From contig NZ_CP028901.1 in the NCBI RefSeq assembly GCF_003058465.1, forward strand, positions 1,302,001-1,366,000: 64,000 nucleotides of DNA, read 5' to 3'. Both the position numbers and the translations under genes were made by a program. The DNA is from Orrella marina (GTDB taxonomy: Bacteria; Pseudomonadota; Gammaproteobacteria; Burkholderiales; Burkholderiaceae_B). The notes under the pieces are model-generated. The model searched no databases. It was given only the letters and a program-made list of their open reading frames with translations, and was not told the DNA's origin. Shown here one piece after another: positions 1 through 8,847 of this stretch. How positions within the stretch are numbered: the stretch's first letter is position 1; each line of letters starts with the position of its first letter.

Positions 1-541
1 CCAGTTTGCCGGGAAATCCACATAGTTTTGCCAACTGGTCCAGCGGGGCATTGGCCCGCCCGGTGTACTTGGCCAGAACGTCCATCAAATCCAGATGCCG
101 CTCATGATAGCGACTCTGATAATTGTTGTATCGGAAGTCACGATCATCCTGCCCGGTTTCCCAATAGCGCGCGGCAGTCACACCATGGATCAGGCTGCGG
201 TAATGCAGCACCGGGAGGTCAAAGCCTGAACCATTCCAACTCACCAGTTGTGGCGTGTAATAGTCGATCGTCTTGAAAAACTGCTGGATGAGCACTTGCT
301 CCGGATCATCGGCCTCGCCCAGACAACGCACCTGAAAGCCCTTGTCGTTACGAAACACGCAACCAACTACTGCAATCTGGTGCAGGTGCAGTGGCAGAAA
401 AGTGTTGCCGGTCTCTTCTTTTCTCTCGGCGAGCGCTCGCTCTATCACTTCCGTGTCGTCAAGATCATCCCAGCCGTTTAGCGCGCGCAGCCCATTGGCA
501 TCCGGAATGGTCTCGAGATCAAATACGAGTACTGGGGTCAT
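1..541 (-). CDS. PolB-like 3'-5' exonuclease family protein, 3' part missing
   Basis: The gene runs off the left edge, so only the first 180 residues are visible. They begin MTPVLVFDLETIPDANG, which carries the exonuclease motif I acids (Asp8 and Glu10). A second motif, SWNGSGFDLP, lies about 90 residues later, with a DLMDVL segment near the window edge. This pattern fits the predicted 3'-5' exonucleases related to the proofreading domain of family B DNA polymerases, which would degrade single strands with two metal ions. The ATG at 541 lies 15 bases after the nlpD stop on the same strand, so the two are probably co-transcribed. In many beta- and gammaproteobacteria rpoS occupies this place after nlpD. 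The family call is good; the substrate is unknown. Confidence 0.8.
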   Translation of the reverse strand, partial: MTPVLVFDLETIPDANGLRALNGWDDLDDTEVIERALAERKEETGNTFLPLHLHQIAVVGCVFRNDKGFQVRCLGEADDPEQVLIQQFFKTIDYYTPQLVSWNGSGFDLPVLHYRSLIHGVTAARYWETGQDDRDFRYNNYQSRYHERHLDLMDVLAKYTGRANAPLDQLAKLCGFPGKL

Positions 542-555
542 GCCATACGACTCCG

Positions 556-1359
556 TCAGCTACCGGTCGCCGGCAGATAACTGAGCGGATTGACGGGCGT
601 GCCGTTGCGCCGCACCTCGAAATGCAGGCGAGGCGACGTGGTGTCACTCTGGCCGAGCGTGGCGATTTCCGCCCCCTTGGTCACGGAATCATTCTGCTTG
701 GCAATCAGACGCTCATTATGCGCGTAAGCGGTGATGAACCCGTTGCCGTGATCAATGATGACCAGATTACCCAGACCGCGCACACCGTTACCAGCGTAGA
801 CCACTTTGCCCGACGCTGCCGCCACGACAGGCTCTCCGACTGTACCGGCAATGTCGATACCCTTGGTCTCCGGGGTAAAGCGTTGAATGATGTCCCCTTT
901 TGCCGGCCATATCAGATTCAGCTTGCCTGCATCTGCTGCACGTGACACGGTCTGAGAAGCCGGTTCAGCTGCAGGACTCATCGAATCGAAACTCGCCATG
1001 GAAGCGCCTTCACCGAGACGCAATCGCTGACCAACCCGAATCAGGCTTGGATTCGAAATTCCGTTCAAAGTACTCAGTTGGTCCACACTCACGCCGGTCT
1101 GGCGCGAGATTGAATGCAGGGTATCGCCGGGCCTGACCGTGTAGGTTCCACCACCCGACTCATTGAGATCAGTCACCGGAGAAAACGGTCCGGTGCCGGC
1201 ACATCCCGCCAGCGTCAACATCGCAACCACACCTGCGATGCGCCCAAAACGGGTCAAACCTGAACCCCATTGCTGGCTCACCTGACCGACGCGTGACGCC
1301 AATTGACTCGTAAACGTCAAAGCGCGGACTTCACTCATCCGACTCTCCTGATCTTTCAT
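556..1359 (-). CDS. nlpD: NlpD-type lipoprotein with LysM and degenerate M23 domain
   Basis: The protein has 267 residues. A lipoprotein signal ends in LTLAGC (Cys53), so it should be anchored to a membrane and face the periplasm. A LysM peptidoglycan-binding domain covers about 71-114 and an M23 (LytM) domain about 148-262. The M23 zinc ligands are degenerate: the usual HxxxD site reads KGIDIAG and the HxH site reads RLHFEV. As in E. coli NlpD, it is therefore probably not a hydrolase but an activator of a septal amidase (AmiC type). The ATG overlaps the pcm stop as ATGA. An internal Met8 is an alternative start. The long stretch of about 40 residues before the hydrophobic signal core makes the start somewhat uncertain. 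Confidence 0.9.
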   Translation of the reverse strand: MKDQESRMSEVRALTFTSQLASRVGQVSQQWGSGLTRFGRIAGVVAMLTLAGCAGTGPFSPVTDLNESGGGTYTVRPGDTLHSISRQTGVSVDQLSTLNGISNPSLIRVGQRLRLGEGASMASFDSMSPAAEPASQTVSRAADAGKLNLIWPAKGDIIQRFTPETKGIDIAGTVGEPVVAAASGKVVYAGNGVRGLGNLVIIDHGNGFITAYAHNERLIAKQNDSVTKGAEIATLGQSDTTSPRLHFEVRRNGTPVNPLSYLPATGS

Positions 1360-2143
1360 GTCTGTACACCTGGCTTGAGCGGCACAAACCGCACAGCCTC
1401 CAATTCCTGTCTGGACCAGCGCTGGGTATCCTCACGTATGATCAGCACCAGTCGCTGGGTCGTTTGCCCTTCGGGTGCGATCAATCGCCCCCCAATTTCC
1501 AGCTGATCCAGCAAAGACTGGGGGATCGCAAGACCAGCTGCCGCAACAATGATCGCGTCATACGGAGCCTGTGCTTTCCAGCCCAGCATACCGTCACCGT
1601 AAACAAAGTGGGCGTTGCGCAGCCCCAGCACACTTATCCTGCCTCTGGCCGTATCGTACAACGGTCTGACCCGCTCGACTGAATATACCTGCCGAAATAA
1701 CTTGGCCAGGACAGCCGCCTGGTACCCACAGCCACCACCAACTTCAAGCACCTTTCCAAACCGCCCCCCCTGCGCAGGATCGACAGCATATGCGCCACCA
1801 CCCAGGGCTGGGAGATTGTCTGCCCGTGCCCGATCGGCAACGCAGCTTCTTCATACGCGCGGCTGGCCAGGGCTTGATCGACAAACTGATGCCTTGGCAC
1901 ACTTCCCATCGCCTTGAGCACATCTTCATCGGTGATGCCTTTTTCGCGCAAGCGCTGCACCATATGCTGGCGCGATCGTTCTGACGTCAGCCCCAGGTTG
2001 TCCCCCGAGTCCGCCTGAACCACTCCCACTTTACCCGACGTTGCACGCGCAGTCATGTTGCCCTGACCTGGCAGGACGATACGGGTATTGCTGTTGGCTG
2101 CTTTGATGCCAGCCAGTGGTTCAAACAGTGATTTACGTGCCAT
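1356..2143 (-). pseudogene. pcm: Protein-L-isoaspartate O-methyltransferase, frameshifted in a G7 run
   Basis: Two overlapping frames together make one protein of about 262 residues. The upstream frame starts at 2143 and carries a long N-terminus plus the family segment [17 protein letters not shown]. It shifts out of frame at the G-run on the coding strand (C7 at 1764-1770). The downstream frame resumes with [15 protein letters not shown], the SAM-binding motif I, and continues to 1356. Adding one G restores a continuous reading frame. The enzyme would methylate isoaspartyl residues so that damaged proteins can be repaired. It sits between surE (11-base overlap) and nlpD (ATGA overlap), its usual place. 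The break could be a sequencing error, a true mutation, or a slipping (phase-variable) tract. Identity is certain; functional state is not. Confidence 0.88.
1764..1770 (-). repeat. G7 homopolymer at the pcm frameshift
   Basis: Seven consecutive C on the plus strand (G7 on the coding strand). The reading frame of pcm changes exactly here. Eight G would give an intact gene encoding [12 protein letters not shown]. Confidence 0.9.
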
Positions 2144-2885
2144 CGCCCAACCATCTCTCTACAGCGCCCAATTGCAGATCATGGGTCAGATCCAGACGCA
2201 AAGGCGTCACGGAAACCCGGTTATTCCCGATCGCATTGAAATCCGTCCCGGGGGAGCTATCCCGCGCATCGCCCGCAGGTCCGATCCAGTACACCGTTTC
2301 CCCGCCCGGGTTCTGCGCCGGAATTACCGGTTGCGACGCGTGGCGCTTGCCCAGTCTAGTCACAGAATAACCCGCAATCTGTTCGATGGGACATGCTGGA
2401 ATATTCACATTGAGCAATACATTAGTTGCAGGCGGGCCTGCCATAAAACGACGTGTGACTTCAAGCGCGATCTGACCCGCGGCATCCAGATGATGCCAGC
2501 CTCGCTGCGTGAGCGAGAATGCAATCGCCGGAATTCCGAACAGATGCCCTTCTATTGCCGCTGCGACGGTCCCCGAGTACAGGGTGTCGTCTCCCATGTT
2601 GGCCCCGTTGTTGATACCGGATACAACCAGATCCGGCTTGAAATCCAGCAAACCGGTCAGCGCTATGTGTACACAATCCGATGGCGTGCCGTTGATCACG
2701 TAAAAGCCGTTACTGGAGCGTCGAACCTGCAGTGGTCGATTGAGTGTGAGCGAGTTTGACGCGCCGCTGTGATTGACTTCTGGCGCAACAACTGTCAACT
2801 CGGCGTAGGGTCTGAGCACTTCATACAACATCTCGATACCCGGCGCAGTGTACCCATCATCATTCGATACGAGGATTTTCATCAC
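2133..2885 (-). CDS. surE: 5'-nucleotidase SurE
   Basis: A 250-residue protein starting [12 protein letters not shown], the SurE signature with the metal-binding Asp pair. [10 protein letters not shown] follows near residue 40 and [12 protein letters not shown] near 90, both typical of the family's phosphate and metal site. SurE is a cytoplasmic metal-dependent phosphatase acting on nucleoside 5'- and 3'-monophosphates and sometimes polyphosphate. It is the first gene of the surE-pcm-nlpD group and overlaps pcm by 11 bases. The second Met is an equally possible start. The 255 bases to the divergent plsY should hold both promoters, but I see no clear consensus there. Confidence 0.96.
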   Translation of the reverse strand: MMKILVSNDDGYTAPGIEMLYEVLRPYAELTVVAPEVNHSGASNSLTLNRPLQVRRSSNGFYVINGTPSDCVHIALTGLLDFKPDLVVSGINNGANMGDDTLYSGTVAAAIEGHLFGIPAIAFSLTQRGWHHLDAAGQIALEVTRRFMAGPPATNVLLNVNIPACPIEQIAGYSVTRLGKRHASQPVIPAQNPGGETVYWIGPAGDARDSSPGTDFNAIGNNRVSVTPLRLDLTHDLQLGAVERWLGDGT

Positions 2886-3140
2886 TCAAAAACCTTTTAT
2901 GCTCAGACCAAGAGAAACTGATTGTAGCGCCCCATTCTGACGATCTCAGGACAGATGAGCTTCGCGGTGACTCATGTGACTCTGTGGCAATCAGGCATGC
3001 TGCCAGATCCTGCATTGCTCACGGACTCACGCAATCACCTATGCTAGTCTGCACGCAGATCGTTACACTTACATATGCCTTTCAGGCGGCAAACAAGAAA
3101 ATACTCGCCCACATACGACTGACAGACGACACCGTACACC

Positions 3141-3827
3141 ATGACAACGCTGGACACCCCCTTCATGAGCCTGCTGGCCATCGCAATTGCCTACCTTCTC
3201 GGTTCCATTCCGTTTGCCATCCTGTCCAGTCATCTGTTCGGTCTTGCCGATCCGCGTTCATACGGCTCGGGCAACCCGGGTGCCACCAATGTGCTGCGAT
3301 CAGGCAACAAGGCAGCAGCGCTCATGACTCTGGTCGGGGACGGATTCAAAGGATGGCTGGCAGTCTGGCTGGCGATCGAGTACATGGCGCCCCCCTGGAC
3401 CATGGCCGGGGTGTGCCTGGCGGTGTTCCTCGGGCATTTGTTTCCGGTGTTTCTCGGGTTCAAAGGCGGTAAAGGCGTGGCAACTGCCCTCGGTGTATTG
3501 CTGGGCATCTCAGTCTGGCTCGGGCTTGCGACCATGCTAACGTGGTTGATCGTTGCCTATTTCTTCAGGATGTCGTCTGCAGCGGCGATGGCGTCTGCCC
3601 TGTTTGCACCGTTCTATTACGTTCTGGCATCTGGAATGGTCTGGCAGGCACAGGGACCTGTCACCTTTGCCATTTCAGCCATGAGCTTGATCCTGATCTA
3701 TCGCCATCACGCCAACCTGAGTCGAATCATCAAAGGAACTGAACCTAAAATCGGAAAAAAATCCGCCGCCGAAAAATCTCGCACGGCCAGTCACAAGAAG
3801 GGCTCTGGGCATTCTGGCAAACGCTGA
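3141..3827 (+). CDS. plsY: Glycerol-3-phosphate acyltransferase PlsY
   Basis: A 228-residue membrane protein with about five hydrophobic segments. The PlsY motifs are clear: GSIPFA near the first helix, SGNPGATN (motif 1) near residue 48, and FKGGKGVAT (motif 2) near 108. It transfers the acyl group of acyl-phosphate to glycerol-3-phosphate, the first step of phospholipid synthesis, in the inner membrane. The C-terminus carries a Lys/Ser-rich basic tail of about 30 residues beyond the last helix, probably cytoplasmic. Met9 (MSLLAI) is an alternative start and would fit the family length better. It is transcribed divergently from surE and convergently with tsaD. Confidence 0.95.
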   Translation: MTTLDTPFMSLLAIAIAYLLGSIPFAILSSHLFGLADPRSYGSGNPGATNVLRSGNKAAALMTLVGDGFKGWLAVWLAIEYMAPPWTMAGVCLAVFLGHLFPVFLGFKGGKGVATALGVLLGISVWLGLATMLTWLIVAYFFRMSSAAAMASALFAPFYYVLASGMVWQAQGPVTFAISAMSLILIYRHHANLSRIIKGTEPKIGKKSAAEKSRTASHKKGSGHSGKR

Positions 3828-3956
3828 TATCTTCGAGAGTCAGACCGCGAACCCGCAAAGATAAAAAACTTGCCAGCAAGCAGTGACTCGACTAAAGGGG
3901 TGATCTCACTGACAGGGGGAGTTCATCAAGGGGCAAAAATCACACGGCCCCAGGCC

Positions 3957-5027
3957 TCAGACCACGCCAACGGATTCGCCTGGCACGCCAGGGCGAGCCT
4001 GAATGTCATCAAGCGGCCAGCGCGGCTTGATATCAAACAGGTCAGATGGCCCATGCGCATGCAGCAACCCCGCATTGACCCTTTCTGCAGCAGCATACGC
4101 AATCATCGCACCATTGTCCGTGCAAAGCGCCACGGGTGGAAAGAATACCTCGAGACGACGCTGGGATGTCTCTGCCAGCAACCTTGATCTCAGACGCTGA
4201 TTGGCACCCACGCCACCCGCCACCACCAGTCTGCGGGCTTTTGTCTGTCGTAAAGCGAGTAACGATTTGGCCACCAGCACATCAACGATGGCAGCCTGGG
4301 TGGCAGCGGCGAGATCTGCTTTGTCCTTGTCAGGCATCGCGTCCAATCCGCCAAGTCCCTTGACCCGCTGCATCACTGCCGTCTTCAACCCGCTAAAGCT
4401 GAAATCCAGACCGCCCCGGTTCAACAAGGGTCGTGGCAGATCAAACCGGTCAGGCTCCCCGCTTTCTGCCAGGCGCGCGAGAGCTGGACCACCCGGGTAG
4501 CCGAGTCCCATCAGCTTGGCAGTCTTGTCAAACGCCTCCCCAGCCGCATCGTCCAGCGTTTCTCCAAGCATCTCGTAGTCACCCACGCCTTTGACCAGCA
4601 TCAACTGCGTGTGACCACCCGACACCAACAAGGCAACAAACGGAAATTCAGGCTTGGGATCTGCCAGCCTGGGTGACAACAGATGTCCCTCGAGATGATG
4701 AATACCAAACGCAGGCTTGTCCAGAGACCAGGCAATCGATTGCGCCACTCCGGCACCAACCAGCAAGGCTCCTGCGAGTCCTGGACCAGCCGTGTAGGCC
4801 ACGGCATCGACGTCACTCAACTCAAGAGAGGCCTGCGTCAGTGCCGAGCGCGTGAGCCCGATGATGCGCCGCACATGGTCGCGAGAGGCGAGTTCGGGCA
4901 CCACACCGCCATAGGCTGCATGCATGGCAACCTGGGTGTGCAGCGTGTGTGCCAGCACACCCCGTTCGGTACAGACAAGTGCCACGCCGGTCTCGTCACA
5001 CGAACTTTCAAATCCGAGAATGATCAT
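3957..5027 (-). CDS. tsaD: tRNA N6-adenosine threonylcarbamoyltransferase
   Basis: 356 residues beginning [14 protein letters not shown], the ASKHA-fold signature of TsaD. The iron-binding HHLEGH motif lies near residue 112 and SGGHTQL near 140. A second nucleotide-binding element, [13 protein letters not shown], lies near 270. It transfers the threonylcarbamoyl group to A37 of tRNAs that read ANN codons, in complex with TsaB and TsaE, neither of which is in this window. It follows the LD-carboxypeptidase by 33 bases on the same strand, so co-transcription is likely. Length is normal for the bacterial family. Confidence 0.97.
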   Translation of the reverse strand: MIILGFESSCDETGVALVCTERGVLAHTLHTQVAMHAAYGGVVPELASRDHVRRIIGLTRSALTQASLELSDVDAVAYTAGPGLAGALLVGAGVAQSIAWSLDKPAFGIHHLEGHLLSPRLADPKPEFPFVALLVSGGHTQLMLVKGVGDYEMLGETLDDAAGEAFDKTAKLMGLGYPGGPALARLAESGEPDRFDLPRPLLNRGGLDFSFSGLKTAVMQRVKGLGGLDAMPDKDKADLAAATQAAIVDVLVAKSLLALRQTKARRLVVAGGVGANQRLRSRLLAETSQRRLEVFFPPVALCTDNGAMIAYAAAERVNAGLLHAHGPSDLFDIKPRWPLDDIQARPGVPGESVGVV

Positions 5028-5060
5028 GAGTGCATTGTACGATGGTGGGGTCCAGGATAC

Positions 5061-6143
5061 TCAGTGTTCCTGTAGCACCAGATATCCCATCCCGTCTTCG
5101 GTCGCCAGTCCGACACGCATGCCAATGGGCAATGTCACCTTGACCGGCGTATGACCATACGGCAACCCGGTGACAACCGGAATCCCCACCGTCTTGCGGA
5201 TGTACGCAATCACGTCCGGCAGCCCGTAACCGTGGTCGTGAGCGACTTGCTTGTACTCAGTGAAATGTCCCAGGACGAGCGCCTTCTGGCGAGCCAGAAC
5301 ACCGGCGTGTGCCAATTGCAAGAGCATGCGTTCAACCCGGTATGGGTGCTCGTTGACATCTTCGACAAACAGGATGCCGCCGCGAATCTTCGGGAAGAAA
5401 GGTGTGCCAAGTAACGAAACCAGCATCGCAAGATTGCCTCCCCAGAGCACACCCCTGCCGTCGAAAGCGTCGCTGTCCGGACTCTCAAAGCTCAGGATTT
5501 CCAGCTCGTTGCGCATGACCTCCACAAACATGTCACGCGTCAGCTCGTTGGGCGAGTCCTCGCCGAAGTCTGTCGAGACATTAGGGCCGGTGTAGCTGAC
5601 AGCGCCCGTGCGCGCCAGCAAGGCTAGGTTGAATGCCGTGAAATCGCTGTGCCCCACAAAACGCTTGCCACTATCAGCCACCGCATTCCAGTTGATCTGT
5701 CCCAGGAGCCGGCTCATACCATATCCTCCTCGGGAGGCCATCACAATCGGGTAAGGTTGCTCCAGGCTGCGTTCAATAGCCTGCAGCCGTTGCGCGTCGG
5801 TCCCTGCAAACCGCCCCGTCTGAAGCGCTGCGCTGCGATCGACCTTAACCTTGAATCCCAGCTTGCGTAGATTCTTTGCGCCGAGCTTTAGTCGATCCGC
5901 GCTCGGGACGGGACTCGAACCTGAGATCACATAGATCCCCTCGGGCATGGCATGCTCGCAGTCAGGCGAGCATATGTGTTCATCCTGTTCCGCCTGCTCG
6001 ACTCGCTGACCCGCATCTCCCTCATGCTTGTGGTCATGACCCGGATCGTGCGTGTCGCCACGCGACTTGCGATGGACATCGGGACTCGCTTGCGCGCGGG
6101 TGTTAGCCATTTTGTCGGAACTGGCCTGCTGCTGCTTACGCAT
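5061..6143 (-). CDS. ldcA: S66 muramoyltetrapeptide LD-carboxypeptidase with His-rich N-terminal extension
   Basis: The catalytic part (about residues 68-358) matches E. coli LdcA. The nucleophile Ser166 lies in VGHSDFTAF, Glu261 in FVEDVNEHPYRVERML, and His331 in LPYGHTP, giving the S66 Ser-Glu-His set. SRGGYGMSRLL is also conserved. The enzyme removes the terminal D-Ala from tetrapeptides during cytoplasmic murein recycling. Unusually, about 65 residues precede the domain; they are polar, lack a signal peptide and contain a His/Asp-rich stretch (about 31-64) ending in CSPDCEH. The start at 6143 is supported by an AAGGG ribosome site five bases upstream, so the extension seems real. It may bind metal; that is inference. 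Confidence 0.92.
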   Translation of the reverse strand: MRKQQQASSDKMANTRAQASPDVHRKSRGDTHDPGHDHKHEGDAGQRVEQAEQDEHICSPDCEHAMPEGIYVISGSSPVPSADRLKLGAKNLRKLGFKVKVDRSAALQTGRFAGTDAQRLQAIERSLEQPYPIVMASRGGYGMSRLLGQINWNAVADSGKRFVGHSDFTAFNLALLARTGAVSYTGPNVSTDFGEDSPNELTRDMFVEVMRNELEILSFESPDSDAFDGRGVLWGGNLAMLVSLLGTPFFPKIRGGILFVEDVNEHPYRVERMLLQLAHAGVLARQKALVLGHFTEYKQVAHDHGYGLPDVIAYIRKTVGIPVVTGLPYGHTPVKVTLPIGMRVGLATEDGMGYLVLQEH

Positions 6144-6254
6144 TATTACCCTTGGTGGCTATTGGCTGTTGGCTGGTGATTGCTGACTTATGAAGCATGA
6201 CCTGGTGAGAAAACATGACCAGAACTTTCTGCTCACTTTGACTCACTGAAAATT

Positions 6255-6830
6255 TTAGCCTGAGTTGGACTCACCGTCTTGTGAAACGTCCTGCTGGCTG
6301 TGCTGTTTCTGATTCTTTGCAGCCTGTCTTCGCTTGCGGAAAAACTCGCTCAGCACCTGACCGCACTCCTGGGCAAGCACGCCACCGTGAACCGAGCAGT
6401 GGTAATTAATCAACCCGGGTGTAGTCAGATCCAGCCGGGAACCGCAAGCGCCCGTCTTTGGATCGTGCGCCCCAAACACGACCCGGCTGACCCGAGCATG
6501 AAAGAGCGCCCCCAGACACATCGTGCAGGGTTCAAGCGTCACATAGAGCGTCAGTCCCGGCAAACGATAATTCTCCAGCAGACGCCCCGCTTCGCGCAAA
6601 GCCATGATCTCTGCGTGTGCACTCGGATCCGAACGTCTCAGAACCGAGTTCTGACCATACGCCAGAATCGTACCTGCTGCATCGACGACCACGGCACCGA
6701 CGGGCACTTCTTGAGCCTGTTCAGCCAGTCTCGCCTGATCAAGTGCCAGTCTCATGAAGTGTTCGTCGACTTGCAATGCAATGACGGGATTGTCCTTGGC
6801 AGGACTGAGATTCTCAGAGCCCGGCACCAC
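6255..6830 (-). CDS. tadA: tRNA-specific adenosine deaminase
   Basis: A zinc-dependent deaminase with the HAE motif (about residue 72) and PCTMC (about 101-105), plus VPVGAVVV and DPKTGACGS, all as in TadA. It converts A34 to inosine in tRNA-Arg(ACG). The start is uncertain. I chose the GTG at 6830 because it overlaps the upstream stop as TAGTG, suggesting translational coupling. An ATG at 6755 fits the E. coli N-terminus more closely, and an ATG at 6899 would overlap the previous gene by 70 bases. The C-terminus has a polar Gln/Ser-rich tail of about 25 residues. It lies between the HAD gene and the LD-carboxypeptidase, all on the minus strand. Confidence 0.93.
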   Translation of the reverse strand: MVPGSENLSPAKDNPVIALQVDEHFMRLALDQARLAEQAQEVPVGAVVVDAAGTILAYGQNSVLRRSDPSAHAEIMALREAGRLLENYRLPGLTLYVTLEPCTMCLGALFHARVSRVVFGAHDPKTGACGSRLDLTTPGLINYHCSVHGGVLAQECGQVLSEFFRKRRQAAKNQKQHSQQDVSQDGESNSG

Positions 6831-7675
6831 TAACCCCGGTAGGTTCTGGATTTCACTGCAATACGGGAGGCCAGACTGATGAGTGACTCTTCCAGCCATT
6901 GATAGAGTTCGGCGTTCTCATCGTACCGGGCCTGATTCAGATTGGATACCCGGCCGTCCTCAATGAACCCCCAGGCGCGACTACGCTTGTCACGGTGCCT
7001 TGGGTCCCAGACGCCGAACGCAACACCGCCCGAATTACGCACCAGAGAAAAACACGGGATGTCGGTGTAGCCATCACCCACAAAAACCATCTGGTCAAAC
7101 GGAACCCGCAATCGCTCGGAAGGGATCTTGCGATTGACTTCAAACGGTTTGCCCTCGTACTGCGGCCCGATGATGCCTTTCTGGATATGGAACAGGTAAC
7201 GGGTCTTGTCAGTAAAACTTACGATACGCTTGGTGAAATCGATCTCCCCGCCATCCACGTAAGAAAACTCGGACGCCCAGATCTGGGTGAAAGCATCGGC
7301 AACCGGGCAATTCCGGACCACGTCACCAATCCCGCTGGAGATCAGGTAAAACTCGAGCTGCACCTGCGGGTGCGCCTGCTTCACTTGATCCCTGAGACGA
7401 TCAAACAGGGTCTGCACCCCATCGTGCAATGGCAGGCGTGCACCCCAGTCACGGAGTCGCTCATACGTAATCGGACCATACTTTCCCGATTGCGAGAGTT
7501 TGATCATCGCGTACAGGTAGGCTGGCACCGGATCCCATCCCTGGGCAATCAAGGGGTCGACCTCGGTCGACCAGAAGCTTGCCACGTCTACGCCGATATG
7601 CGCCAGAAAGCCCGATGTGCTGTCTGGTGCAAGCGTGTCATCAAAATCAAATACCAGCGCGATCACGTCTGCCAT
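6830..7675 (-). CDS. HAD-family phosphatase
   Basis: 281 residues from the ATG at 7675, which has GAGG about 13 bases upstream. HAD motif I is VFDFDDTLAPD (nucleophile Asp10, general acid Asp12), motif II is in FYLISSGIGD, and motif IV is VGDGYTDIPC. A helical cap lies between motifs I and II. The overall pattern resembles phosphoserine-phosphatase-like proteins, but the substrate cannot be read from the sequence. A longer frame exists up to 7744 with a GTG start, but that part is low in protein character and has no family support. The gene is coupled to tadA by a TAGTG overlap. Confidence 0.82.
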   Translation of the reverse strand: MADVIALVFDFDDTLAPDSTSGFLAHIGVDVASFWSTEVDPLIAQGWDPVPAYLYAMIKLSQSGKYGPITYERLRDWGARLPLHDGVQTLFDRLRDQVKQAHPQVQLEFYLISSGIGDVVRNCPVADAFTQIWASEFSYVDGGEIDFTKRIVSFTDKTRYLFHIQKGIIGPQYEGKPFEVNRKIPSERLRVPFDQMVFVGDGYTDIPCFSLVRNSGGVAFGVWDPRHRDKRSRAWGFIEDGRVSNLNQARYDENAELYQWLEESLISLASRIAVKSRTYRG

Positions 7676-8164
7676 AGTCGATGCAAGACCTCGATGTTGG
7701 TTGGAGTCCGCAGCCCAGACTCTGAATTGCAATGGCGGCCACACAGTCCTCGTCGTGAATGGGTAACCCGGATAATTTGCCCCACTGAGAGTCGGGGTGA
7801 CTCAAGAGACTCGTCTGTTCGACAGTTTAACGGCTCGAACGCGGTGCCGTCAGCGCCTGATACACCGAGAGTTCCTGCAGGGATTTCGAACACGATCGAC
7901 GTGCACCTGCGTCTGGCTCACGGTCTTTCGTAGTCGCACTCGCCGCAGCGAGGGCGTCTGGGCGTAACAAACCATAAAAATGAGGTTCAGAACCCGCCGC
8001 GGGACTGGCAGTCAGATCAAATATACTTTATCGTCATAAAATGACTAGTAGGTTATAACGTGCATCGCCAGGTACCACCTCACTTGAAACAAAGGCCTGT
8101 CAGGATGATCAACCCGCATTCACTGCGTCCACTGCCACACCGTCGAGAGGACGGTTCAACGATC
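7676..8164. other. Intergenic region between divergent HAD phosphatase and histidine phosphatase genes
   Basis: No convincing gene or RNA seen. It must carry two divergent promoters. Just before 8060 lies a short symmetrical element, GTCATAAAATGAC (8034-8046), within an AT-rich stretch that may be a promoter/operator for the rightward gene. A small inverted repeat GAGTC-GGGGT-GACTC is visible near 7790. Confidence 0.35.
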
Positions 8165-8827
8165 ATGGTACACCCGCATAAACTGCGTAAAGGATTGTTC
8201 CTGGCCGGAGCTATCACAGTTCTGGCGGGATTGTTTCTCTCACTTGCGTCACTTCGCATCGTACACGCAACGAGCAGCCAGTCTCTTTCGCCGCATTCGT
8301 CAAACCGGGGCACCCTGCTGTTACTGAGGCACGCGCTCGCACCGGGTGTTGGCGATCCGCCGCAGTTTCGTCTCGGAGACTGCACCACCCAGCGCAACTT
8401 GAATAATGCCGGACGCGCACAATCGCGCGCCATCGGCGAGGCATTACTCGCAACTGATTACATTCCCACCCGTATCTGGACAAGCCAATGGTGTCGCGCT
8501 ACGGAGACCGCCGAACTGATCGCCCAGACATTACGCGATGCAGGACATGATGTAGAAGTCGAGGATTTGCCCTCCCTGAACTCGACCTTCCGCGATCGCG
8601 CCCACGCGAATGAGCAAAATCAGGCATTACGATCATTCATCCAGGCACTCGGCCCAGAGGCAGGCCCTTACCTGATGGTGGCTCATCAGGTCACCATCAC
8701 CGACCTGACCCGGCAATGGCCAAACAGCGGGCACGGTGTCTGGCTAGATCTGTCTGGCAATCCGGAGTCAGAATGGTCAATCGCTCCTGCCGACACGACA
8801 CAACTCACCGCTCCCACATTCCCTTAG
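8165..8827 (+). CDS. Exported histidine phosphatase family protein
   Basis: From the ATG at 8165 the product has 220 residues and begins with a basic n-region (HKLRK) and a hydrophobic core of about 22 residues ending RIVHA, a probable Sec signal peptide. The phosphohistidine site follows as LLLLRHALAPG; TSQWCRATETAE is the second Arg site and VAHQV the second catalytic His. The fold is the phosphoglycerate-mutase-like superfamily; it likely removes phosphate from a periplasmic substrate. I chose 8165 because the signal peptide starts there; upstream starts at 8060 and 8105 would add a polar leader. It may be co-transcribed with the methyltransferase that begins 20 bases later. Confidence 0.8.
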   Translation: MVHPHKLRKGLFLAGAITVLAGLFLSLASLRIVHATSSQSLSPHSSNRGTLLLLRHALAPGVGDPPQFRLGDCTTQRNLNNAGRAQSRAIGEALLATDYIPTRIWTSQWCRATETAELIAQTLRDAGHDVEVEDLPSLNSTFRDRAHANEQNQALRSFIQALGPEAGPYLMVAHQVTITDLTRQWPNSGHGVWLDLSGNPESEWSIAPADTTQLTAPTFP

Positions 8828-8847
8828 GCCAGGTTTACAATTTGTGC

